From NCBI GenBank assembly GCA_964615765.1, contig CAZTQN010000022.1, forward strand, positions 3,018 to 67,017: 64,000 bases of DNA, written 5' to 3'. Below, piece after piece: positions 46,702 to 54,785 of the stretch. Source of the stretch: CAZTQN01 sp964615765. GTDB taxonomy: Bacteria > Planctomycetota > Phycisphaerae > Phycisphaerales > UBA1924. The notes beneath the pieces were generated by a model. The model was not told where the DNA came from. It did no database searches and saw only the letters and a program-made list of their open reading frames with translations. How positions within the stretch are numbered: position 1 is the first letter of the stretch; every line of letters starts with the position of its first letter. The position numbers were made by a program, and so were the translations under genes.

Positions 46702-47783
46702 GCACCCCTTTCAGGATCACCACCATGGTTCTCGCCGCCACCATCCGTGCATCGTTCCGGCTTCTGGTCCCGGTCGCATTCCTGGCGCTCGTGCCCGGCG
46801 CCCGCACCGCGTTTGCGCAGCCCTGCGGGCCCGCGGCGACCAACGTGCTGGCCGAGTCCACCGTGTGCGGGCCGTTCACGCGCATTTCGTGGACCAACCC
46901 GCCGGGCCTCGTGTTCCCGAAGGTGTGGCGCAGCGCGGATCAGAACTTTGCCAACGCCACGCTCGTGTACAACCCGGGCCTCGGCGGGTCCACGACGTAC
47001 TTCGATACCGCGCCGAGCGCCGGCGTGAACTCTTACTACTGGGTGGGCGGGGACATCATCGGGTGTCTGGGCCAGCCGGGCGTTCGCCAGGTTCCGCTGA
47101 CGGGGCCGCTGCCGGCGGGGCGCTTCTCTCTCGACAACTACCCCGCGGTCAGCGCGACCGTGACGTGCGCCGGCGTCAACCTGACCTGGCAGCCCGCGTG
47201 GGACGTGACCGAGTGGCAACTGGTGCGCATCGACACGGGAGACACGGATGACCGGGAAACCCTGGGCATTTTCCCGCGCACGGTGACCTCGTACTCCGAC
47301 GCCGACGTGCTTGCGGGGGATCGGGTTTTGTACGCGGTGTTTGTCTCCGCCGCGTGCGGCCCGACGGGCCCCGCGAACGGCACGGGCTACCTGCGCGTGG
47401 GCCCGTGGTCGAGCGGCGCCGGGCAAGGGGCCGCCGCGAACGTGGGCGCGAGCGCCGCGCTCAGCGTCGTGAACCCCGCGTCACCCAGCGAACCGGTCAT
47501 GACGCCGGCCCCGACAACCCTGCGGTGGACGCGCAACGGGCAGCCGCTGTCGGAAGGCGGCAAGTACACCGGCACTACGACGACCGCGCTGGTGATCAAC
47601 AACGTTCGCTTGGAGGATGCGGGTCAGTACGTGCTGGAGGCGCAGAACGCGTGCTTAAGGTCCGACTTTTCCGCGTATCTCGCCGTCACCCAGCCGTGCC
47701 GGGCGGATTTCAATCAGAGCGGGGGCGTGGGCGTGCAGGACATCTTCGACTATCTGGGCGCGTACTTCGCCGGGTGCCCGTAG
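46698..47783 (+). CDS. Secreted protein with a single GC-type dockerin tail (second subfamily)
   Basis: The 361-residue product starts at ATG 46698 (MST-, as in its paralogue; ATG 46725 is an alternative). Signal segment LLVPVAFLALVPGARTAFA is followed by the same N-terminal domain as the 11705 protein (AESTVCGPFTRISWTNPPGL, FPKVWRSADQNFANATLVYN, YYWVGGDIIGCLGQPG), then fibronectin/Ig-like parts (SAALSVVNPASPSEPVMTPA, LEDAGQYVLEAQNACL). The tail is ADFNQSGGVGVQDIFDYLGA ending YFAGCP. The paralogues are 35 kb apart, and this copy lacks the GGCACTGG 3' flank, having GGTGACGC repeats instead. Exported surface protein of unknown role. Confidence 0.87.
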   Translation: MSTPFRITTMVLAATIRASFRLLVPVAFLALVPGARTAFAQPCGPAATNVLAESTVCGPFTRISWTNPPGLVFPKVWRSADQNFANATLVYNPGLGGSTTYFDTAPSAGVNSYYWVGGDIIGCLGQPGVRQVPLTGPLPAGRFSLDNYPAVSATVTCAGVNLTWQPAWDVTEWQLVRIDTGDTDDRETLGIFPRTVTSYSDADVLAGDRVLYAVFVSAACGPTGPANGTGYLRVGPWSSGAGQGAAANVGASAALSVVNPASPSEPVMTPAPTTLRWTRNGQPLSEGGKYTGTTTTALVINNVRLEDAGQYVLEAQNACLRSDFSAYLAVTQPCRADFNQSGGVGVQDIFDYLGAYFAGCP

Positions 47784-47870
47784 GGGATGACGCGGTGAAG
47801 GGGTGAACGGGTGATGGGGTGATGGAGCTGATGGAGGTGATGGAGGTGATGGACGTGATGGGATAGTGCG
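47784..47870. repeat. GGTGACGC-like and TGATGGAGG arrays after the dockerin stop
   Basis: GATGACGCGGTGAAGGGGTG then GATGGAGGTGATGGAGGTGA units, beginning five bases after the stop. The remaining 47871-47951 holds a GC-rich imperfect palindrome (GCCCGCCC ... GGGGCGGGC) between convergent genes. Confidence 0.8.
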
Positions 47871-47951
47871 GACGTGGTAAAGCCCGCCCGGCCCTGGCGG
47901 GGGCGGGGCGGGCGGTGGTGGTGGTGGTCTGTGGTTAGAGGTTTGGGGGCG

Positions 47952-49040
47952 TTACGGGCAGCCGGTGAAGAAGGCGGCGAGGAAGTCGAAGAGGTCTTGC
48001 GGGGTGATGTCGAGGTTGGTGTTGAAGTCGCCGCGGGGCGCGAGGGCGAACCAGGCGGAGAGGAAATCGAAGAGGTCTTGCGGGGTGACGGCGCCGCTGC
48101 GGTTGATGTCGGCGCGGCAGATGGGGCGTGTGAGGACGGCGCTGTCGGCGGCGAGGGCGACGGTGAGCGGGGAGATCTCGTAGCGCACGCCGGTGAAGAT
48201 GGTGGGGCCGAAGAGCAGTTCGGGGCGGAGTTCGAAGCCGGGCCCGCCGAAGTCGTTGCCCAGACCGTAGATGCGGCCGATGGTGAGCGGGATGTCGGTG
48301 TTGGCGTAGGCGGCGCGGGCGGCGGGGCCGACGAAGACGGGGCGCTCGGGGCTCCAGCGCACATCCATATCGAAGGATGAGCGGAAAGCGGGCGGGAGCT
48401 CGCCGGTGGCGGGGTTCATCCAGCCGTTCATGAACGCGCACGAGCCGAGCATGTTCATGAACAGCGAGACGGCGTCGACGCGGTCGAAGGGGAAGGGTTC
48501 CTGGCGGAGGTGCGGGGAGGGGTCGAGCCAGAGGAAGTTGTCGAGCCATGAGGAATCGAGGGTGATCTCGATGTCGGGGGCGTTGACGTCGGGGTCGGTG
48601 CCGGTCTGCTGCTTGAAGGGCCAGCCTTGCATGTACTCGTCGAAGTCGCCGTGGTTCTGAACCAGGCCGGCGAAGGTGCTGCGCGAGGAGGCGAAGGGGG
48701 CGAAGCTGAGATCGATGGTGATGGTGCCGGTGCTGTTCATGATCAGGGCCCACTCGCGAGCCGCGGCCTGAAGGTTGGCCTCGATGGTCGGGAGCAGGTC
48801 GGTGTACTGCGGCGGGAAGTTGCGGGTAGTGATGATGAACGTGGCGGGCGGGTTGCGATCGACGCGGATGGCGTCGGCGGCGCGGACGGGGCGGAACGCG
48901 GCCCGCTCAGCGGCGGTCGATTGCACGGGCGTTGGCGCGAGCGCCGGCAGCGGCACGGGGGCGGCGGCGGGCTGCGCGAGCGCGGCGGGTGCGGCGGCGG
49001 CGAGCAGGCAGGCAGCCGCGAGGCGAACGGAGGTCGGCAC
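47952..49040 (-). CDS. Secreted degenerate metallopeptidase-like protein with tandem GC-type dockerin
   Basis: The 362-residue product starts at GTG 49040 with AGGAG seven bases upstream. Signal peptide LAAACLLAAAAPAALAQ is followed by FIITTRNFPPQYTDLLPTIE and NGTxxxDLSFAPF-like strands, then VDAVSLFMNMLGSCAFMNGW and FDMDVRWSPERPVFVGPAAR, and YEISPLTVALAADSAVL. The order matches exported bacterial metallopeptidase-like proteins in which the central helix reads HELGHALxFNGW. Here that motif reads NMLGSCAFMNGW, so zinc ligands and Glu are missing. Tandem dockerin loops ADINRSGAVTPQDLFDFLSA and GDFNTNLDITPQDLFDFLAA end FFTGCP. Probably a non-catalytic relative. Confidence 0.75.
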   Translation of the reverse strand: MPTSVRLAAACLLAAAAPAALAQPAAAPVPLPALAPTPVQSTAAERAAFRPVRAADAIRVDRNPPATFIITTRNFPPQYTDLLPTIEANLQAAAREWALIMNSTGTITIDLSFAPFASSRSTFAGLVQNHGDFDEYMQGWPFKQQTGTDPDVNAPDIEITLDSSWLDNFLWLDPSPHLRQEPFPFDRVDAVSLFMNMLGSCAFMNGWMNPATGELPPAFRSSFDMDVRWSPERPVFVGPAARAAYANTDIPLTIGRIYGLGNDFGGPGFELRPELLFGPTIFTGVRYEISPLTVALAADSAVLTRPICRADINRSGAVTPQDLFDFLSAWFALAPRGDFNTNLDITPQDLFDFLAAFFTGCP

Positions 49041-49255
49041 GTATGAACTCCTGAACAGTGCGAACGATCATCGCGTGCGACGCACACACCACGCGTGCGG
49101 GCGCCGACGCACGATCGAACGTACTTGGCGAACGCGCGCGCGGCGAGACAGGCGCGCCAGATCGCGCGGCGACTGTGCCGGTTGTTCGGCGCGGTGTGTG
49201 AGCCCTCTGCCTCGAACCGGGCGGGGGCGGAGTGGGTTCTTACGGGCGTGGTGGA
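49041..49255. other. Gene-free stretch upstream of the 47952 gene
   Basis: 215 bp of ordinary GC-rich sequence; it should carry the promoter of the minus-strand gene, but no convincing elements were seen. Confidence 0.35.
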
Positions 49256-49700
49256 GGGGGGGAGGTGAGAGGAGGACGCGGGGATCGGGGGAGGGGGGGA
49301 GGGGGGGACGCGGGGAGGGAGTGTGGGGGCGTGCGGTGAGGAAGCGTGACGCGGTGACGCGGTGAGGGGGTGACGCGGTGAAGGAGGTGTGGGGGTGATG
49401 GAGGTGAGGGAGGTGAGGGGCGGGTGCGATGTTTCTGGCGCGTCACCGCGTCATCGCGTCATCGCGTCATCGCGTCCCCACGTCCNNNNNNNNNNNNNNN
49501 NNNNNNNNNNNNNNNNNNNNNNNNNNNNNNNNNNNNNNNNNNNNNNNNNNNNNNNNNNNNNNNNNNNNNNNNNNNNNNNNNNNNNCCGCGTCCCCGCGTC
49601 CCCGCGTCCCCGCGTCCCCGCGTCCCCGCGTCCCCGCGTCCCCGCGTCTCCCCGTCCCCGCGTCCCCGCGTCTCCCCGTCCCCGCGTCCTCCCGTCCCAG
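49256..49700. repeat. Composite tandem arrays around the second assembly gap
   Basis: The order is GGGGGAGGGGGGGACGCGG, GTGACGCGGTGACGCGG (49346-49380), GTGATGGAGGTGAGGGAGG (49396-49418) and a short centre with ATGTTTC (49429-49435). Then come complementary CGCGTCACCGCGTCATCGCG and CATCGCG units (49440-49475), the N gap, then about a dozen CGCGTCCC units up to the stop of the prepilin gene. The GTGACGCG and CGCGTCAC halves can form a hairpin. Confidence 0.9.
49486..49585. other. Assembly gap (100 N)
   Basis: Exactly 100 N inside the CGCGTCCC array; the array's true length is unknown. Confidence 0.99.
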
Positions 49701-50189
49701 TCAGTCAAAGCGTTCGATCGCTTTGCAGATGCCCCAGTGGTTGAGTTCGACGAAGCCGCCGTTGTCGACGGTGCCGCCGAGTTGTTGGGCGGCTTTGGCG
49801 AGCATGGCGTCGTCGGCGGGGGTGCGGGTGGCGACGTTCCACGCGATGCCGAAGCAAGCGGGGATGGTGGGGTCGGAGTTGTCCCAGGACCAGGTGGCGC
49901 TGGGCGAGTTCATGGGGTTGGTGCGGAGGGGCGCGTCGTCGAAGTAGGTCAGCAGCGGGGGCGGAAGTTGGGAGTTGAACAGGCCGTCGGGCAGGGCGCC
50001 GAAGTCGATCTCATATTGCCGCGAGACGCGGACGACGGTGTCGATGTTGGCGGCGATGGTGGTGATGAGGGCGCGGTCGCGGTAGTCGATGAATCGTGGG
50101 ACAAGAACGACGGCGAGGATCGCGAGCACGACGATGACGGCGATCAGTTCGACGATTGTGAAGGCCGAGCGGCGGCCGCGTGGGCGCAT
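49701..50189 (-). CDS. Prepilin-type protein
   Basis: The 162-residue product starts at ATG 50189. Leader MRPRGRRS is followed by the N-methylation helix AFTIVELIAVIVVLAILAVV, then LVPRFIDYRDRALITTIAAN and IDTVVRVSRQYEIDFGALPD, as in type II/IV pseudopilins (GspG-like beginnings). The globular end has WNVATRTPADDAMLAKAAQQ and a single Cys-containing loop GICKAIERFD. It is probably processed by prepilin peptidase and embedded in the inner membrane. The gene stands alone; its stop abuts the CGCGTCCC array. Confidence 0.83.
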   Translation of the reverse strand: MRPRGRRSAFTIVELIAVIVVLAILAVVLVPRFIDYRDRALITTIAANIDTVVRVSRQYEIDFGALPDGLFNSQLPPPLLTYFDDAPLRTNPMNSPSATWSWDNSDPTIPACFGIAWNVATRTPADDAMLAKAAQQLGGTVDNGGFVELNHWGICKAIERFD

Positions 50190-50289
50190 GTTGGAGGCGA
50201 TCGGCCAAGAGCCCGGAGGTCTTGACCGCCGCGGGAGAGGGGTTTGGGGCCCGACCGGTGTTTTGGATAGTTAGGGGTTAGGTATGGGG

Positions 50290-50465
50290 AGGGGAGGGCA
50301 TGACGCGGTGAGGGGGTGAGAGGGTGATGGAGGCGTGGGGGTGTGGAGGTGTGGAGGTGATGGGCGCGTGCAATGTTTCGGCGCGTCATCGCGTCACCCC
50401 CATCACCCCGTCACCGCGTCACCCCCTCACCGCGTCACCCCGCGTCCCCGCGTCCCCGCGTCCTC
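50290..50465. repeat. GGTGACGC / CACCGCGT hairpin arrays upstream of manC
   Basis: GACGCGGTGAGGGGGTGAGA and GGTGTGGAGGTGTGGAGGTG (50302-50360), a centre CAATGTTTCGG (50371-50381), then CGCGTCATCGCGTCACCCCC, CACCCCGTCACCGCGTCACC and CGCGTCCCCGCGTCC (50382-50462). The halves are complementary in the CGCG/GTGA units. The same centre ATGTTTC occurs in the array at 49429. Confidence 0.9.
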
Positions 50466-50514
50466 CCTCCCCTCCCCCCACCCTCCTTCAGCGAACGACC
50501 TACCCTCGGCACCT

Positions 50515-51660
50515 ATGCGGTATGCGATGATCATGGCGGGCGGCGCGGGGACGCGGCTGTGGCCGATGAGCCGGGCCGGGCGGCCTAAGCAGCTTCTTCC
50601 GCTCATCGCGCCGTCGGAAGAGCGCGGGCATGCGGGCGGGCGGGCCCGGTCGCTGCTCGAGATCGCGGCCCAGCGTGTTGAGGGGCTGGTGCCGGTGGAG
50701 CGTCGGTACATCTGCACGGCGGAGCAGTTCCGCGAGCAGATTCGGGCGGCGTTGCCGGAGTTCACCGACGAGCGGATTCTCGGGGAGCCGATGGGGCGCG
50801 ACACGGTGAACGCCGTGGGGCTCGCCGCGGCGGTGTTCGCGAAGCAGGATCCGAAGGCGATCTTCATCGTGCTGACGGCGGACCATCTGATCGCGCCGGA
50901 GGACGTGTTCCGCCAGCGGGTCGAGCTCGCGTTCGGGCTGGTTGAACAAGACCCGAAGCGGCTGGTGACCTTCAGCATCAAGCCGACGTACGCGGCGACG
51001 GGGTTCGGGTATGTCGAACGCGGCACGCCGCTGTCCTTGCCGGGGGGCAAGGGGGCGGGGCTGGCGTACCGCGTGGCCCGGTTCGTCGAGAAGCCGGACG
51101 CGGCCCGGGCCCAGGCGTATGTCGAGAGCGGGCAGTTCGCGTGGAACAGCGGGATGTTCGTGTTCAGCGCGGCGACGTTCCTCGAGTGCCTGAAGAAGTT
51201 CAAGCCCGAGAGCCACGCGGGGCTGATGACCATCCAGGCGGCGTGGGGGACGAAGGACCAGGCGCGCGTGCTGGGGGCGGTGTACCCGACGCTGCCCAGG
51301 ATCAGCGTGGACTACGCGGTGATGGAGCCGGCGAGCCAGTCGTCGGACGTCTCGGTGTGCACGGTGATCACGGACGTGGACTGGCTGGACGTTGGGTCGT
51401 GGCCGAGTTATGCGGAGACGTTGAGCGCTGATGGGGACGGGAACCGGGTGGGCGTCGGGGTGAAGGGGTTGATGGTGGATTGCCGGGACAGCCTGGTGGT
51501 GGGCGAGAGCGCGAACGCGGCTAAGCCGCACACGGTGGCGCTGCTGGGCGTGCGCGATCTGATCGTGGTGCACACGCCGGACGCGACGCTGGTGATGCCG
51601 CGGTCGTACGCGGAGCAGCTCAAGAAGCTGCACGCGTTGGTGGAGGAGGGGTTGAAGTAG
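50515..51660 (+). CDS. manC: Mannose-1-phosphate guanylyltransferase
   Basis: The 381-residue protein makes GDP-mannose from GTP and mannose-1-phosphate in the cytosol. The nucleotidyltransferase signature is AMIMAGGAGTRLWPMSRAGR followed by PKQLLPL. Other motifs are LGEPMGRDTVNAVGLAA, FIVLTADHLI, FGYVERG, RVARFVEKPD, FAWNSGMFVFSAATFLECLK, ISVDYAVMEPA and DVDWLDVGSWPSYAE. The C-terminal cap has DCRDSLVVGESANAAKPHTV. It is the single-domain GMP type (no PMI domain). The start is ATG 50515; no clear ribosome site, because a pyrimidine-rich array runs almost to the start. GDP-mannose would feed glycan or lipoglycan synthesis. Confidence 0.94.
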   Translation: MRYAMIMAGGAGTRLWPMSRAGRPKQLLPLIAPSEERGHAGGRARSLLEIAAQRVEGLVPVERRYICTAEQFREQIRAALPEFTDERILGEPMGRDTVNAVGLAAAVFAKQDPKAIFIVLTADHLIAPEDVFRQRVELAFGLVEQDPKRLVTFSIKPTYAATGFGYVERGTPLSLPGGKGAGLAYRVARFVEKPDAARAQAYVESGQFAWNSGMFVFSAATFLECLKKFKPESHAGLMTIQAAWGTKDQARVLGAVYPTLPRISVDYAVMEPASQSSDVSVCTVITDVDWLDVGSWPSYAETLSADGDGNRVGVGVKGLMVDCRDSLVVGESANAAKPHTVALLGVRDLIVVHTPDATLVMPRSYAEQLKKLHALVEEGLK

Positions 51661-51712
51661 GGGAAGGGCCGAGGGGGTAGGGCCGAGGGCCGAGGGGGGG
51701 ACGGGGAAGGGG
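51661..51712. repeat. GGGCCGA array immediately after the manC stop
   Basis: GGGAAGGGCCGAGGG, GGTAGGGCCGAGGGCCGAGG. The first ~32 bases are identical to those after the stop at 53225. No further gene lies in 51713-51845. Confidence 0.88.
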
Positions 51713-51845
51713 CGGGGGCGCGGGGGGGGCGCGGCGCGTCCGATAGGTTGGGGTGTCGGCGGTTGGTGCGCGGGGCGCGTTGGGATGGGTGCGCGCGTGG
51801 TGTACGCTGGTGTGCTCGGGGCGGATCGTGCGACGGGAGAGAGCC

Positions 51846-53225
51846 ATGGCGGTGCGGACGCGGACGGGCGGCGGGCTGGCGGCGCGCGGGGTGTGGGTGG
51901 TGTGGGCCGTCGCGGCGGTGGTGATGGGGTGGATGAGCGCGGCGAGCTCGGCGCAGTCCGGCGCGTGCTGCTCGGCGACCAACACGTGCACGCTCCGCAC
52001 GCAGACGAACTGTGCGAGTGTCGGCGGACGCTGGCTGGGGCCGGGCGTCATGTGCAGCGCCGGGGTGTGCGCGCAGGGGGCGTGCTGCGTGGGCGAGGCG
52101 TGCTGGCTCACCACACAGACGAGTTGCCAGAGCGAGCCCGGCGGGCAGTGGATCGGGACGGGGACGACGTGCTTTGCGAATCCCGGGCCTTGCGCGCTGG
52201 GCGGGTGCTGCGTGAGCGGCAGCGCGTGCATGATGACGCGGGGGCCTGAGTGCGCGGCGGCGGGCGGGGTGTGGAACGGGGCGAACACGTCGTGCACGCC
52301 GGAGCCGTGTCTGGTCGCGGCGTGCTGCACGCTCGTTGGCGCGTGCGTGCTGGCGACGGAGGCGGACTGCATTGCTTTGCATGGGGGCGTGTGGCAAGGG
52401 GCGGCGGAGTTGGCGTGCGAGCCGAACCTGTGCGCGCGTCGGCAGTCGTGCTGCACGACGAGCGGGTGTCGGGTGTTGACCTATCGCGCGTGCGTCGCCG
52501 CGGCGGGCGGGTGGCTTGATCTTGAGTGCACGTTGTCGCCCTCCGGGACGCAGTTGTGCAACTTCACGGGCGCGTGCTGCACGGGGGCGGCGTGCACGGT
52601 CACGACCGGGACGCAGTGCAACGGGCTGTTCCGGGTGCTGCAGACCTGCGGGCCAGCGGGGGAGTGCCCTGTCGGCGCGTGCTGTCTGCCGAGCGGCGTG
52701 TGCAGCGAAACGAGTGCCGACGGCTGTGTGCAGCAGGGCGGGTATTTCTATGGGCTTGGTGCGGTGTGCGCGGTGCAGGACTGCGCCCGGGTGGTCTGCT
52801 GCGGGGCGGACTCGTCGTGCACGGTGACGACGGTGCCGCTGTGCACGAGCGGCACGATCCGGCGTGATGTGCAGTCGTGCACGCCGGACCCGTGCCCGAC
52901 GGGGGCGTGCTGCGCGACGTTCTCCGGGCAGTGCGCGGTGCTGTCGCGGACGGACTGCCTGAAGTTCGACGCGACGTTCCGCGGGGGCGTGTGCGACGCG
53001 ACCTTGTGCACCGCGTCGACGGGCGCGTGCTGCCTGCCGGGGCAGTTGTGCGTGATCACCAGCCGCGACGGGTGCGTGCCGCAGTACGGCTACACGGCGT
53101 GGCTCGGCCCGGCGACAGCGTGCGCGCCGAACCCGTGCTGCGCCGTCGACATCGACGACAGCGGCGCTCTAAACGTCAGCGACCTGTTCGAGTTTCTGCG
53201 GTTGTACTTCAGCGGGTGTCCGTGA
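51846..53225 (+). CDS. Secreted cysteine-rich 'GACC' repeat protein with a dockerin-like tail
   Basis: The 459-residue product starts at ATG 51846 (GGGAGAGAG upstream). Signal segment VWVVWAVAAVVMGWMSAASS is followed by about ten repeats of 38-42 residues with the pattern (G/A)ACC-x5-C-x6-7-C-x4-GG-x-W-x-G-x-(G/T)T-C-x4-PC. Examples are GACCVGEACWLTTQTSCQSE, GACCLPSGVCSETSADGCVQ and GACCLPGQLCVITSRDGCVP. More than 60 cysteines imply a disulfide-rod surface or matrix protein. The tail AVDIDDSGALNVSDLFEFLR ending LYFSGCP is the dockerin-like module, with VSDL instead of VQDI. No catalytic motif. Also seen singly in the 57464 protein. Confidence 0.88.
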   Translation: MAVRTRTGGGLAARGVWVVWAVAAVVMGWMSAASSAQSGACCSATNTCTLRTQTNCASVGGRWLGPGVMCSAGVCAQGACCVGEACWLTTQTSCQSEPGGQWIGTGTTCFANPGPCALGGCCVSGSACMMTRGPECAAAGGVWNGANTSCTPEPCLVAACCTLVGACVLATEADCIALHGGVWQGAAELACEPNLCARRQSCCTTSGCRVLTYRACVAAAGGWLDLECTLSPSGTQLCNFTGACCTGAACTVTTGTQCNGLFRVLQTCGPAGECPVGACCLPSGVCSETSADGCVQQGGYFYGLGAVCAVQDCARVVCCGADSSCTVTTVPLCTSGTIRRDVQSCTPDPCPTGACCATFSGQCAVLSRTDCLKFDATFRGGVCDATLCTASTGACCLPGQLCVITSRDGCVPQYGYTAWLGPATACAPNPCCAVDIDDSGALNVSDLFEFLRLYFSGCP

Positions 53226-53268
53226 GGGAAGGGCCGAGGGGGTAGGGCCGAGGGCCGCGGGGAAGGGA
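53226..53268. repeat. GGGCCGA array between convergent stops
   Basis: This is the same ~32-bp sequence as at 51661, starting with the first base after the stop and ending next to the kbl stop at 53272. Confidence 0.88.
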
Positions 53269-53271
53269 GCC

Positions 53272-54555
53272 TCAGAGCTTTTTGAGGGCGCTGACGAGCG
53301 TGTCGATGTGAGCGGTGGTGTGGGCGGCGGAGATCTGGACGCGCAGGCGGGCGTGGCCTTCGGGGACGACGGGGTAGCCGAAGCCGATGACGAAGACGCC
53401 GAGTTCGAGCAGGCGCTTGGACATGGCGATCGCCTTCGCGGTGTCGTGGACGATGATGGGGCAGATGGCGGTGGGCGAGTCGATGACGGTGAAGCCGGCG
53501 GCCCGGATCTTCTGGCGGGCGTAGGCGGTGTTGTCGCGGAGGCGCTGGACGCGCTGCGGCTCGCGGATGAGGATGTCGATGGCTTTGTCGGCGGAGCAGG
53601 CGACGGTGACGGGGAGGGCGTTGGAGAAGAGGGTGGGGCGGCCGCGTTGCACGAGCAGGTCGATGGCGGCGGCGGGCCCGGCGACGAATCCGCCCGCGGC
53701 CCCGCCGAGGGCTTTGCCGAGCGTGCCGGTGATGAGATCGGGGGCAGGGGCGAGTGGCGCGGGGCCGGACGTCAGCGGCGCGATCATGTTGAAGTGCTCG
53801 TGGGTGCCGCGGCCGAGGCGGCCCATGACGCCGTGGCCGTGCGAGTCATCGACGACGAGCAGGGCGCTAAAGCGGTCGCACAGGGCGCGGATGGCGGGGA
53901 GGTCGGCGATGTCGCCTTCCATGCTGAACACGCCGTCGGTGACGACCCAGATCTGCCCGGTGGGCGCGATGGCGGCCTTGGCTTCGGTGAGTCGTTCTTC
54001 GAGGCTGCCGGGGCCGGTGAGGGCGTTGTGCTTGTAGACGGACTTGTGCACGCCCTTCTTGATGACGGTGGCGAGGCGGATGGAGTCGATGATGCAGGCG
54101 TGGTTGAGTTCGTCGGAGATGATGGCGTCGCCGGGCTCGCAAAGGGTGGGGAAGACGGCTTCGTTCGCCGTCCACGCGGACACGAAGGAGTACGCGGCCT
54201 GCGTGCCCATGAGGCGGGCGATGTTGGCTTCGAGGCGCTCGTGCGGGGAGAACGTGCCGCAGATGAAGCGGACGGAGGCGGTGCCGGCGCCGAAGTCGGT
54301 GAGGGCCTTGCGGCCGGCGTCGATGACTTCGGGGTGGTTGGCGAGCCCGAGGTAGTTGTTGGAGCAGAAGCAGAGGCACTCGCCGAAGCCGCGGACGTGG
54401 ACGACGGCGTCCATCGGGCCTTCGAGCGTGCGGAGGTGCTTGTACTGCCCGGACTCGTGCAGCGAGGCGAGCAGGGCGCCAGCGCGGCGGGCGAAGGGGG
54501 TCGCGGTGTACGTGGCGGGGGCGGGGGCGGTGGAGCCGGTGGCGGTGGTGGACAT
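53272..54555 (-). CDS. kbl: Glycine C-acetyltransferase / 2-amino-3-ketobutyrate CoA ligase family
   Basis: The 427-residue PLP enzyme of the alpha-oxoamine synthase family has YKHLRTLEGPMD, FCSNNYLGLANHPEVIDAGR, GAGTASVRFICGTFSPHERL, VTDGVFSMEGDIADLPAI, VVDDSHGHGVMGRLGRGTHE, DLITGTLGKALGGAAGGFVA (Lys bound to PLP), TLFSNALPVTVACSADKA and the C-terminal GYPVVPEGHARLRVQISAAH. The CGTF...H wording fits Kbl, which joins glycine and acetyl-CoA or cleaves 2-amino-3-oxobutyrate in threonine breakdown; AONS/BioF-like use cannot be excluded. Start ATG 54555. No threonine dehydrogenase gene is adjacent. Confidence 0.9.
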   Translation of the reverse strand: MSTTATGSTAPAPATYTATPFARRAGALLASLHESGQYKHLRTLEGPMDAVVHVRGFGECLCFCSNNYLGLANHPEVIDAGRKALTDFGAGTASVRFICGTFSPHERLEANIARLMGTQAAYSFVSAWTANEAVFPTLCEPGDAIISDELNHACIIDSIRLATVIKKGVHKSVYKHNALTGPGSLEERLTEAKAAIAPTGQIWVVTDGVFSMEGDIADLPAIRALCDRFSALLVVDDSHGHGVMGRLGRGTHEHFNMIAPLTSGPAPLAPAPDLITGTLGKALGGAAGGFVAGPAAAIDLLVQRGRPTLFSNALPVTVACSADKAIDILIREPQRVQRLRDNTAYARQKIRAAGFTVIDSPTAICPIIVHDTAKAIAMSKRLLELGVFVIGFGYPVVPEGHARLRVQISAAHTTAHIDTLVSALKKL

Positions 54556-54664
54556 GGCGGGAGTGTTGCAGGCTGGTGCCGGGGTTTCCGCGCGGTGACC
54601 TGGGTTCTGGCGCCCGCAGCGGGCGGGGTGCGAACCGGTATCACCCGGAGGCGTAGAATACTTG

Positions 54665-54699
54665 TTGAAACAGGTATCTGGCGGACGATACTGTCCGCC
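54665..54699 (+). promoter_or_regulatory. Promoter of yceI with an operator-like inverted repeat over the -10
   Basis: TTGAAA (54665-54670), 18-bp spacer, TACTGT (54689-54694). GGCGGAC (54680-54686) and GTCCGCC (54693-54699) form an inverted repeat straddling the -10, a usual place for a repressor. Confidence 0.5.
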
Positions 54700-54785
54700 G
54701 GGCCCGAGGAGGGTGGCGAGCGGGGACGGACTCCGCACGCCGCGATACCCGGGCGAGAACACGCACACACAGGGAAGACCACGCA

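Noticed and set aside
43510..50465. Possible CRISPR arrays in the tandem repeat stretches
   Set aside because: Units are 7-12 bp and directly adjacent without unique spacers, and no cas genes are present.
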